Of a stretch of DNA of 10,650 nucleotides, positions 1-5,427 are shown one piece after another (within the stretch, counting starts at the first letter, position 1; the number at the start of each line of letters is the position of its first letter). The position numbers and the translations under genes are program-made. The notes beneath the pieces are model-generated. The model worked only from the letters and a program-made list of their open reading frames with translations, did no database searches and was not told the origin of the DNA. The DNA comes from Candidatus Altimarinota bacterium (GTDB lineage: Bacteria; Patescibacteriota; Gracilibacteria; UBA4473): the NCBI GenBank assembly GCA_020630245.1, contig JAHDBZ010000001.1, forward strand, positions 49,652 to 60,301, given 5' to 3'.

Positions 1-5
1 AAATC

Positions 6-14
6 TGCTATAAT
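6..14 (+). promoter_or_regulatory. Extended -10 promoter of the LOG gene
   Basis: A perfect TATAAT at 9-14 is preceded by TGC, giving the extended -10 form TGnTATAAT. The -35 region lies outside the window. Transcription would begin near position 21, leaving an A-rich leader of about 19 bases before the ATG at 40 with no Shine-Dalgarno sequence. Confidence 0.65.
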
Positions 15-39
15 TGCCTGAAAATAAAAACTCAAAAAA

Positions 40-717
40 ATGAATTCACAAATCCTCTCTGTTGACGAAGCTTTAAAACATCCAGAAGTCTTCCGCGTCT
101 CGATCTTTGGTTCCGCTCGAACCAAGCCCGGTAGTGCTGAATACGATGAAACGTTTCGTCTCGGTCAGATGTGTGCGGATAATCACATTGGTGTCGTTAC
201 CGGAGGAGGTCCAGGACAAATGGACGCAGCCAATGCCGGACACGAATCAGTAGACCCAGATGGTACGAACTCGATCGGTCTGACGATTCGTCTGCCATGG
301 GAAGGGGAACACAATGAGCACTTGGATATGTTTAAGCACTTCGATAAATTCGGAGATCGCTTGGATCATTTTATGGCCCTTTCAAATGCGGTGGTTATTT
401 CACCCGGAGGGATCGGGACTTGCTTAGAGTTTTTCTATACGTTGCAACTCACCCAAGTAAAACATATTTGCCCGATTCCGATCATTCTTATGGATCCAAT
501 GTGGACAAGTCTTCATGACTGGATGCTGAGTCAGCCGGTAGATCGTGGCTTTGTAAGCCCAGAGGATCTAGATAATGTATTTGTGGTCGAAACGCCAGAC
601 GAGGCTATGGAAATTATCATGCAGGCTAAAGCGGCCTTCGATGCTGGTGGAGGTGATGTTTGTATCAATTCAAAAGTTTACAAACTCGATACATTTGGGA
701 AGAAGAACCTGAAGTAA
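40..717 (+). CDS. LOG-family nucleotide 5'-monophosphate phosphoribohydrolase
   Basis: This 225-aa protein belongs to the LOG (lysine decarboxylase-like, Rossmann-fold) family. Known members hydrolyse nucleoside 5'-monophosphates, including cytokinin ribotides, to free base and ribose-5-phosphate in the cytoplasm. Visible hallmarks are FGSAR at residues 23-27, the glycine-rich GGGPGQM at 55-61 and the family signature PGGIGTCLE at 122-130 (PGGxGTxxE). Length is usual for the family. The ATG at 40 is chosen because an extended -10 box lies just upstream and the protein then begins shortly before the first Rossmann strand. There is no Shine-Dalgarno sequence. It lies 81 bases upstream of gnd, which has its own promoter, so the two are probably separate transcription units. 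Ribose-5-phosphate release would connect it to the neighbouring pentose phosphate genes, but that link is inference. The true substrate cannot be read from sequence. Confidence 0.88.
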   Translation: MNSQILSVDEALKHPEVFRVSIFGSARTKPGSAEYDETFRLGQMCADNHIGVVTGGGPGQMDAANAGHESVDPDGTNSIGLTIRLPWEGEHNEHLDMFKHFDKFGDRLDHFMALSNAVVISPGGIGTCLEFFYTLQLTQVKHICPIPIILMDPMWTSLHDWMLSQPVDRGFVSPEDLDNVFVVETPDEAMEIIMQAKAAFDAGGGDVCINSKVYKLDTFGKKNLK

Positions 718-762
718 CAGCTAAAATTACTCATATTTGGTAGTTTTAATCACGGCTATTGT

Positions 763-791
763 TTGAAGTTGTAACCTCAGCTGCGTATACT
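763..791 (+). promoter_or_regulatory. Promoter of the gnd-zwf-pgl operon, probably leaderless
   Basis: A -35 box TTGAAG (763-768) and a -10 box TATACT (786-791) are separated by exactly 17 bases. The gnd ATG begins at 799, only 7 bases after the -10 box, so the expected transcription start falls on or next to the start codon. This predicts a leaderless mRNA. Confidence 0.62.
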
Positions 792-798
792 TTCACCA

Positions 799-2217
799 AT
801 GGAAAAATCTCACATTGGTCTTATCGGTTTAGCGGTTATGGGGCAAAATCTCGCCCGTAATATTGCCAGGAACGGTTTTCGTACCTCCGTTTACAATCGA
901 ACTACATCGGTGATGGACGAGTTTATTGCAGAACATGGTTCGGAAAACTTAGTCGGACAAGCTGACTTAGCCGATTTCGTGCAATCTATTGCCGCGCCGC
1001 GTAAGATCATATTGATGGTTAAGGCCGGCAAGCCGGTGGATCTGGTGATCGAATCTCTTCTGCCACATTTAGAATCCGGGGACACGGTCATAGATGGTGG
1101 GAACTCTCACTACCCAGATACGATTCGCCGAGAAGCCTCTTTAGCCGAAAAAGATCTAAACTTTTTTGGCTGTGGAGTTTCTGGAGGAGAAGAAGGCGCT
1201 TTGCATGGTCCAAGTCTCATGCCGGGCGGAAGCAAGGCGATCTGGAAGGATCTGGAGCCGATCTTGACCGCTATTGCGGCCAAAGATTTCAATGGAAACC
1301 CTTGTGTTACATATCTCGGAAATGATGGAGCCGGGCACTACGTTAAAATGGTGCACAACGGGATTGAATACGGCGTCATGCAAATGATGGCCGAGGCCTA
1401 TCAATTGCTCAGCCAAAACTTTGGTCTCGCACCAAACGAGATTGCCGATATTTTTGAAAAATATCATGAAGGGAAACTGCAGTCATTTCTCTTTGAAATT
1501 GCTATCCCGATCTTACGAGAACCAGACGACCTGGGGGATGGATTTTTGATTGATAAGATCCTGGACAAAGCCGGACAAAAGGGAACTGGTCGTTGGACGG
1601 CTATCGAAGGTATGCAGCGAGCGGTTGATATTTCCGTGATCCAGCAGGCAGTTAATGCACGGATCGTTTCGAGCCGAAAGAATTATCGAACCCAGTTAAG
1701 TGAGAAGTATGAAGTGAGAAGTCAGAAGATAATGCCAAAGGAAGCTTTAGATGACATCGTGCCGGTGCTGGAAGATGCCTTGTATGCGGGGATGTTGATC
1801 TCTTATGCGCAGGGATTTGATCTCTTGCGACAGGCAGCCGAGGAGCAAAATTGGGATTTTGACTACAGTGAGATTGCTCGTATTTGGGAGGGAGGTTGTA
1901 TTATCCGCGCTCAGATCCTCAAAACTTTGCACGAAGCTTTTCAAAAAGCCAATAACGCTCCACTCTGGGAGATCGAAGATATCAAAAATGACCTTCAAGA
2001 TACGCGTGATTCATTGCGAGTGATTGTGGGGATGGGGGCCAATACCGGCGTGCCAATGCCTTGTTTAGGGGCAGCTCTAGGAAGCTTTGAAGGCATGACG
2101 AGATCCCGAACGTCTGCAAATTTTATCCAAGGGCTTAGAGATTTCTTCGGAGCACATACTTACGAACGAATTGATCGTGAAGGAGTGTTTCACACCGATT
2201 GGTCGAAGCACTGGTAG
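799..2217 (+). CDS. gnd: 6-phosphogluconate dehydrogenase (decarboxylating, NADP-type)
   Basis: Converts 6-phosphogluconate to ribulose-5-phosphate and CO2 with NADP+ reduction; it is the last oxidative pentose phosphate step and cytoplasmic. The 472 residues match the long form of the enzyme (about 470 aa). The Rossmann glycine motif GLAVMG lies at 9-14, the NADP-type NRT at 33-35, GGNSHYPDT at 100-108, VSGGEEGA at 127-134, the catalytic block KMVHNGIEYG at 183-192 (K183 and E190 at the usual positions), the signature DKAGQKGTGRW at 256-266, and the substrate-binding R447 and H453 in the C-terminal GAHTYER block. Residue 193 is V where most homologues have D. A heptanucleotide repeat occupies codons 300-311, in a region that varies in length between homologues. 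It is the first gene of a three-gene operon, with zwf starting 43 bases after the stop. Confidence 0.97.
   Translation: MEKSHIGLIGLAVMGQNLARNIARNGFRTSVYNRTTSVMDEFIAEHGSENLVGQADLADFVQSIAAPRKIILMVKAGKPVDLVIESLLPHLESGDTVIDGGNSHYPDTIRREASLAEKDLNFFGCGVSGGEEGALHGPSLMPGGSKAIWKDLEPILTAIAAKDFNGNPCVTYLGNDGAGHYVKMVHNGIEYGVMQMMAEAYQLLSQNFGLAPNEIADIFEKYHEGKLQSFLFEIAIPILREPDDLGDGFLIDKILDKAGQKGTGRWTAIEGMQRAVDISVIQQAVNARIVSSRKNYRTQLSEKYEVRSQKIMPKEALDDIVPVLEDALYAGMLISYAQGFDLLRQAAEEQNWDFDYSEIARIWEGGCIIRAQILKTLHEAFQKANNAPLWEIEDIKNDLQDTRDSLRVIVGMGANTGVPMPCLGAALGSFEGMTRSRTSANFIQGLRDFFGAHTYERIDREGVFHTDWSKHW
1698..1732 (+). repeat. AAGTNNG heptamer repeat inside gnd
   Basis: Five consecutive 7-base units AAGTGAG, AAGTATG, AAGTGAG, AAGTCAG, AAGATAA run in frame through gnd and encode roughly LSEKYEVRSQKI at residues 300-311. 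The same heptamer family occurs in the gnd-zwf and zwf-pgl gaps. The unit length is not a multiple of three, so the array is not a protein-level repeat; it looks like a DNA repeat tolerated in a surface-variable part of the enzyme. Confidence 0.7.
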
Positions 2218-2220
2218 ATT

Positions 2221-2255
2221 AAGTTTGAAGTCAGAAGTGAGAAGTTTGAAGTAAA
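2221..2255 (+). repeat. AAGTNNG heptamer repeat between gnd and zwf
   Basis: Five perfect-length 7-base units AAGTTTG, AAGTCAG, AAGTGAG, AAGTTTG, AAGTAAA fill nearly the whole 43-base gap between the gnd stop and the zwf start. The end of the array is followed by TAAAC and the zwf ATG, so the repeat itself forms the zwf ribosome-binding region; its GAAG is at best a weak Shine-Dalgarno. Confidence 0.8.
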
Positions 2256-2260
2256 TAAAC

Positions 2261-3718
2261 ATGAACAATAATAAAGCGGCCTCAGATTTTCAATCCATCT
2301 TTCGGGTGCAAGATCCATTTGTGTTTACGATCTTTGGTGCTTCAGGGGATTTGGCCAAACTAAAGATTTTTCCGGCGATATTTTCTCTGGCCGAGCAAAA
2401 ACGCTTCCCGTCCGATTACGCTATCGTGGGTTATGCACGCTCTAAAAAGACCCAAGAAGAGTTTCGACAGAGTTTTGAAACCTCAGTTCGAGATCATCAC
2501 GCTGAAGATTGGGGCGACTATCAAGAAAAAATTCTTCAGGATCTACTCGCCAAAGTTCATTACTATTCTGGTCAATATGACGTATATGAAGACTTTAAAG
2601 GTTTTAAATCTTTTCTCGCTGAAAAAATTGATGACTTAGCAAAAGTTCCACATCTGGCCTATTTCTCGGTGCCACCCATGGTAGTGCAGCCAATTGTAAA
2701 ACAACTAGCGGCGGCCTTTGACCCAACATCTCACGATTTACGTCTTATCCTCGAGAAGCCATTTGGAGATGATGAAACCTCGGCCCACAGAGTCTTTAAT
2801 TTTATTACTGAGCGTTTCACTGAAGACCAGATCTATCTGCTCGATCATTATCTGGGGAAAAAAGCCGTACGGAGTTTGATCCCCCTACGTCACATGAATC
2901 GAATATTAAATTCCATGCTTCGTGGTCATGAGATCGCCAATATTCAGATCTCAGCGCTCGAGCCAATGGGGGTAGGGGAACGAATAGGATACTTTGATGA
3001 AGTTGGTGCCATTAAGGACATGATGCAGAGTCATTTACTGCAGATTCTTTCAATGCTTTGCATGTCGATCCCGATTGATCGCGATGCAGAACGGGTACAA
3101 GAAGAAAAAAATGCCATTCTGTCAGCGCTTGAATTTGCACCAGACAAAACCAATATTAGCATCGGTCAGTACCAAGATTATCCGGTCAAAAACTCTGCTA
3201 CGCCTACTTTTGCGGCTCTTAAACTGCAGATTAATCGTGAGGAATGGTATCAAGTGCCGATCTTTTTACGCACCGGGAAAAAGCTGCACGAAAAGCACAC
3301 CTTCATGGTCGTCGAGCTTAAGAAATTTCCCTTCCAGGGACCGGAAGTTGAGCCGAATCGTATCATCATCGAATTTTACCCAGATGAAAAAATTCAAATC
3401 CGTTTACTAGACGAAGATGGCGCTACTCTGCGGCAGGGCGAGATCGCCGCGAGTGAGTCGATCGCGTGTCATGGCGACTATTGTTTGCCGGAGCACGGAT
3501 TGTTGTTTTTGGATGTGATCCGACACGAGAAGACTTATTTTCTCAGTCTCGCCGAAGTAATTTCTTCGTGGCATATCATCGATCAGGTGCTTGATTTCAT
3601 CGCTACAAATAAACTCAAACCAGAGATTTACAGTGCCGGCACTACAGGTCCGAAGTCTCAGCATGACTTGATGAGCGGAACTGATTTTGAGTGGTATGAT
3701 AATCATGATGATAAGTAA
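2261..3718 (+). CDS. zwf: Glucose-6-phosphate 1-dehydrogenase
   Basis: Oxidises glucose-6-phosphate to 6-phosphogluconolactone with reduction of NADP+ (or NAD+) and commits carbon to the oxidative pentose phosphate pathway in the cytoplasm. The 485-aa length is typical. The N-terminal dinucleotide motif GASGDLAKLK lies at 26-35, EKPFG at 165-169, the active-site signature DHYLGKK at 195-201, the second conserved block GYFDEVGAIKDMMQSH at 243-258 with its histidine, and RTGKKL at 337-342. No frameshift or missing key residue is seen. It is second in the operon; the upstream gap is filled with heptamer repeats and no separate promoter is evident. Its stop codon TAA (3716-3718) lies within the first unit of another copy of the same repeat. 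Cofactor preference cannot be decided by eye. Confidence 0.97.
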   Translation: MNNNKAASDFQSIFRVQDPFVFTIFGASGDLAKLKIFPAIFSLAEQKRFPSDYAIVGYARSKKTQEEFRQSFETSVRDHHAEDWGDYQEKILQDLLAKVHYYSGQYDVYEDFKGFKSFLAEKIDDLAKVPHLAYFSVPPMVVQPIVKQLAAAFDPTSHDLRLILEKPFGDDETSAHRVFNFITERFTEDQIYLLDHYLGKKAVRSLIPLRHMNRILNSMLRGHEIANIQISALEPMGVGERIGYFDEVGAIKDMMQSHLLQILSMLCMSIPIDRDAERVQEEKNAILSALEFAPDKTNISIGQYQDYPVKNSATPTFAALKLQINREEWYQVPIFLRTGKKLHEKHTFMVVELKKFPFQGPEVEPNRIIIEFYPDEKIQIRLLDEDGATLRQGEIAASESIACHGDYCLPEHGLLFLDVIRHEKTYFLSLAEVISSWHIIDQVLDFIATNKLKPEIYSAGTTGPKSQHDLMSGTDFEWYDNHDDK

Positions 3719-3755
3719 GAAGATGAGAAGTGGGAAGTAAGAAGTTTGAAATATA
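3713..3755 (+). repeat. AAGTNNG heptamer repeat covering the zwf stop codon
   Basis: Units AAGTAAG, AAGATGAG (8 bases), AAGTGGG, AAGTAAG, AAGTTTG and a degenerate AAATATA run from the last zwf codons into the gap. The zwf stop TAA is part of the first unit. As in the gnd-zwf gap, the array ends with AAGTTTG followed by an A-rich tail and AAAC. Confidence 0.7.
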
Positions 3756-3801
3756 AACACTTGGTGTAGACTTGTAGTGCAATGTGCTAACACCGAGTGT
3801 T
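3756..3801 (+). repeat. Palindromic hairpin element between zwf and pgl
   Basis: AACACTTGGTGT (3756-3767) pairs with ACACCGAGTGTT (3790-3801), a 12-base stem with one G-T pair and a 22-base loop. No T-run follows on the plus strand, so it does not look like a simple intrinsic terminator. The arm resembles the arm of the hairpin at 9080-9109 (AACACTTAGTGT), suggesting a small palindromic repeat family. It could also attenuate or stabilise the operon transcript. Confidence 0.6.
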
Positions 3802-3829
3802 GACCTAAGAAGATTAACCACTACCCCAT

Positions 3830-4489
3830 ATGGAAATTCAAAAATTTACGGATTCGAATGCCTTCTGGGACGAAGTCTTAGCCGTTGTGAGTGAGGCTTA
3901 CGGCGCTCGCGAAGATCAGTTTCGATTAGCGATGAGTGGGGGAAGTGCCGCTAGACTCTTCGATGTCATGCGAGACCATAGTTTTGACTGGTCTGATTCT
4001 GAAATCTGGATGGTGGATGAACGATTTGTTCCCCAGGATCATGAAGACAGTAATGCGAGGTTATTAGATGCAAAGCTGAGAAGTTTTGAAGTTAAGAAGC
4101 GATATATTCCGATCTGTGAGCAGCGAGCGGAGAGCCGAGATCAGTACGCAGAAATGCTGACGCCAGATGGTGATGGGTATTTGTTTGATTTGTGTGTACT
4201 GGGCGTGGGGCCAGATGGTCATACCGCTTCGCTTTTTCCAAACGCTCCAGCTTTAGACTCCACAGATCTGGTAGCGACGTCTGAAACGGATCGCTTTGCG
4301 GTACGAGAGCGCTTGGGTTTGACCTTTCGGGCTATAGAAAAAAGTCGTTATATCCTCGTGCTAATGCTCGGAGCGGGCAAAGCTGATATCTACGAAACGA
4401 TCCAAAAACCGGGCCTCGATTACCACGAGTACCCGGCGGTGAAGTTATTGGAAATGGAGCAAGCCAGTGTGATGTGGTTGGCTGGTTAA
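3830..4489 (+). CDS. pgl: 6-phosphogluconolactonase
   Basis: Hydrolyses 6-phosphogluconolactone to 6-phosphogluconate, linking the zwf and gnd reactions. The 219-aa length fits the DevB/Pgl type in the NagB-like fold. Motifs are SGGSAA at 36-41, DERFVP at 63-68 followed by SNAR at 74-77, and the family hallmark GVGPDGHTASLFP at 125-137. It is third in the operon, 111 bases after zwf with a repeat array and a hairpin between them. No convincing promoter or Shine-Dalgarno is seen before the ATG, so co-transcription is likely. Residues 82-92 are encoded by a degenerate stretch resembling the operon's repeat. The stop codon overlaps the stop codon of the convergent LysM-like gene on the other strand by a shared TTAA at 4486-4489. 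Confidence 0.95.
   Translation: MEIQKFTDSNAFWDEVLAVVSEAYGAREDQFRLAMSGGSAARLFDVMRDHSFDWSDSEIWMVDERFVPQDHEDSNARLLDAKLRSFEVKKRYIPICEQRAESRDQYAEMLTPDGDGYLFDLCVLGVGPDGHTASLFPNAPALDSTDLVATSETDRFAVRERLGLTFRAIEKSRYILVLMLGAGKADIYETIQKPGLDYHEYPAVKLLEMEQASVMWLAG
4073..4104 (+). repeat. Degenerate 8-base version of the operon repeat inside pgl
   Basis: AAGCTGAG, AAGTTTTG, AAGTTAAG, AAGCGATA form four 8-base units resembling the AAGTNNG heptamer with an extra base. They encode about KLRSFEVKKRY (82-92) between the SNAR and IPICE parts of the enzyme. The match is weaker than the other three arrays and may be coincidental. Confidence 0.4.
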
Positions 4490-5115
4490 GAAGCTAGTTC
4501 ATATGGAATAGTATGTTGCATGAACAGCTCTTGGAATTCTGCTTCCGTAGGAATTTTAATCGTATCACCAGCTTTTAGAGAGTTAGGATCAGGAGCTAAT
4601 TTATTGTGAATGGCAATCATTGCTCCAATAGTGTTAGCACTGATCTTATTTTCATTATCTTTTAGGAAAGGGCTTGATTCTCGAGTTTTTAAACCAAGGT
4701 TAAACCAAGTTTCTCCGCTAGGAATGGTGTGTGTTTCGCCTAGTCTGACATTATTTTGAGCTTCATTGTGAGCTTCTAGCCACTCGCGTTTGAGAGCGTT
4801 GAGCTCAGTTTGTTCGGCCTCGAATTGTCTAATAATTTCTGCAGATTGTTCCTGTCTCCGACGACGCTCTGCAGGAGTCATTTTTATCATGTCTCCTTTG
4901 TAATCATGGTAGTATTGAGTTCCGACTTCGTGATTTACACTACCATTTTCGTTCGGTTTTAGCTGTGCCTCAGGTATAGCTACCGACTTATCGCCTGCTG
5001 GCATTTTGTCGATCCAGTTACCATGATAACCAAGTGCCGCTCTGTCTTCGGGACTAAGGGCGTCGAAATGTGGAAATTCTTCTTTAGACGAATGTGATGA
5101 AAATCTTTCTCCCAT
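4486..5115 (-). CDS. LysM-like domain protein without signal peptide
   Basis: This 209-aa protein has no recognisable overall homologue. Residues 1-75 are polar and of unknown fold; 80-120 form a highly charged probable helix starting PAERRRRQEQ; residues 127-190 resemble a divergent LysM unit, beginning GETHTIPSGETWFNL and ending LKAGDTIKIPT, which matches the LysM pattern of a TxxxGDTxxxL start and an LxxGxxxxIP end. LysM modules bind N-acetylglucosamine polymers such as peptidoglycan. No signal peptide or membrane segment is visible, so the route to the wall, if any, is unknown. The start at 5115 is supported by an extended -10 promoter about 30 bases upstream and an A-rich leader. It is transcribed divergently from the small protein and lysozyme-like gene, and base composition is lower in GC (21 of 60 bases at 4621-4680) than in pgl. 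Confidence 0.75.
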   Translation of the reverse strand: MGERFSSHSSKEEFPHFDALSPEDRAALGYHGNWIDKMPAGDKSVAIPEAQLKPNENGSVNHEVGTQYYHDYKGDMIKMTPAERRRRQEQSAEIIRQFEAEQTELNALKREWLEAHNEAQNNVRLGETHTIPSGETWFNLGLKTRESSPFLKDNENKISANTIGAMIAIHNKLAPDPNSLKAGDTIKIPTEAEFQELFMQHTIPYELAS

Positions 5116-5144
5116 TTGTTTGTGTTTTATTTAACTGATGGATC

Positions 5145-5173
5145 ATTATAACACACAAAATTGACAAAGTAAA
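5145..5173 (-). promoter_or_regulatory. Promoter of the minus-strand LysM-like gene
   Basis: Reading the minus strand, TTTACT (5173-5168) and TATAAT (5150-5145) are separated by 17 bases, and the -10 box is preceded by TGT, the extended form. The start of transcription would be near 5138, giving a leader of about 23 bases to the ATG at 5115. It overlaps the divergent plus-strand promoter. Confidence 0.7.
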
Positions 5174-5189
5174 GTGTTTGAGTTAAAAT
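5161..5189 (+). promoter_or_regulatory. Promoter of the 49-aa small protein gene
   Basis: A consensus -35 box TTGACA (5161-5166) lies exactly 17 bases before TAAAAT (5184-5189). Transcription would start near 5196, about 23 bases before the ATG at 5219. It interleaves with the minus-strand promoter at 5145-5173, so the two should compete for RNA polymerase. Confidence 0.75.
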
Positions 5190-5218
5190 GGCTTAATAAG
5201 AGTCGCTTAAAAAATAAT

Positions 5219-5368
5219 ATGGAACATTTAAAAAACATCGCATTTCGCCCCACTAGACGAGTAGGGGAAAATAAAACCCTCAAGAGTCGGGTTAGTGGTG
5301 TTTTGGAACGAGTTCGCAATACGTTAGATGTTTCTCAAGAAACGGGATCTGATTGGGGAGCGTTTTAG
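5219..5368 (+). CDS. Small basic protein (49 aa), function unknown
   Basis: I do not recognise this protein. A longer reading frame with a GTG at 5174 exists, but that codon lies inside the promoter between its -35 and -10 boxes, so the ATG at 5219 is chosen, giving 49 residues. Residues 1-33 carry most of the K and R residues, a probable short amphipathic helix spans about 20-36 (LKSRVSGVLERVRNTLD), and the tail is acidic, ending GSDWGAF. There is no membrane segment or signal peptide. A strong promoter and a leader of the same length as neighbouring genes support expression. It sits 59 bases before the 639-aa lysozyme-like gene, so it could be a regulator, inhibitor or chaperone of that protein, but nothing in the sequence decides this. 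Confidence 0.5.
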   Translation: MEHLKNIAFRPTRRVGENKTLKSRVSGVLERVRNTLDVSQETGSDWGAF

Positions 5369-5412
5369 GTCTCGTTTGGACCTTATAAATACTGGATTAA
5401 ACGGTTTTTTTG

Positions 5413-5421
5413 TGGTATAAT
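5413..5421 (+). promoter_or_regulatory. Extended -10 promoter of the lysozyme-like gene, probably leaderless
   Basis: TGG plus a perfect TATAAT (5416-5421) forms an extended -10 box. Only 6 bases separate it from the ATG at 5428, so transcription should start on or next to the start codon. No good -35 box is present, which is common for extended -10 promoters. Confidence 0.68.
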
Positions 5422-5427
5422 TACGAG

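Noticed and set aside
722..748. AT-rich inverted repeat after the LOG gene as a terminator
   Set aside because: The stem TAAAATTAC/GTAGTTTTA is weak, needs a wobble pair and has no following T-run.
1698..3755. CRISPR array
   Set aside because: Units are 7 bases, directly abutting and degenerate, with no spacers and no cas genes.
3800..3829. Promoter for pgl based on TTGACC at 3800-3805
   Set aside because: No -10-like sequence is found at a suitable spacing before the ATG at 3830.
5174..5218. GTG start giving a 64-aa form of the small protein
   Set aside because: The GTG lies between the -35 and -10 boxes of a near-consensus promoter, so it would be upstream of the transcript start.
5367..5383. 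Small hairpin AGGTCT/GGACCT after the 49-aa gene as a terminator
   Set aside because: The stem is only six pairs with one wobble and no adjacent T-run; the T-run at 5404-5411 is too far away.
5410..5427. TTG start giving a 645-aa form of the lysozyme-like protein
   Set aside because: It would place the perfect TATAAT box inside the coding region; the ATG at 5428 fits a leaderless start.
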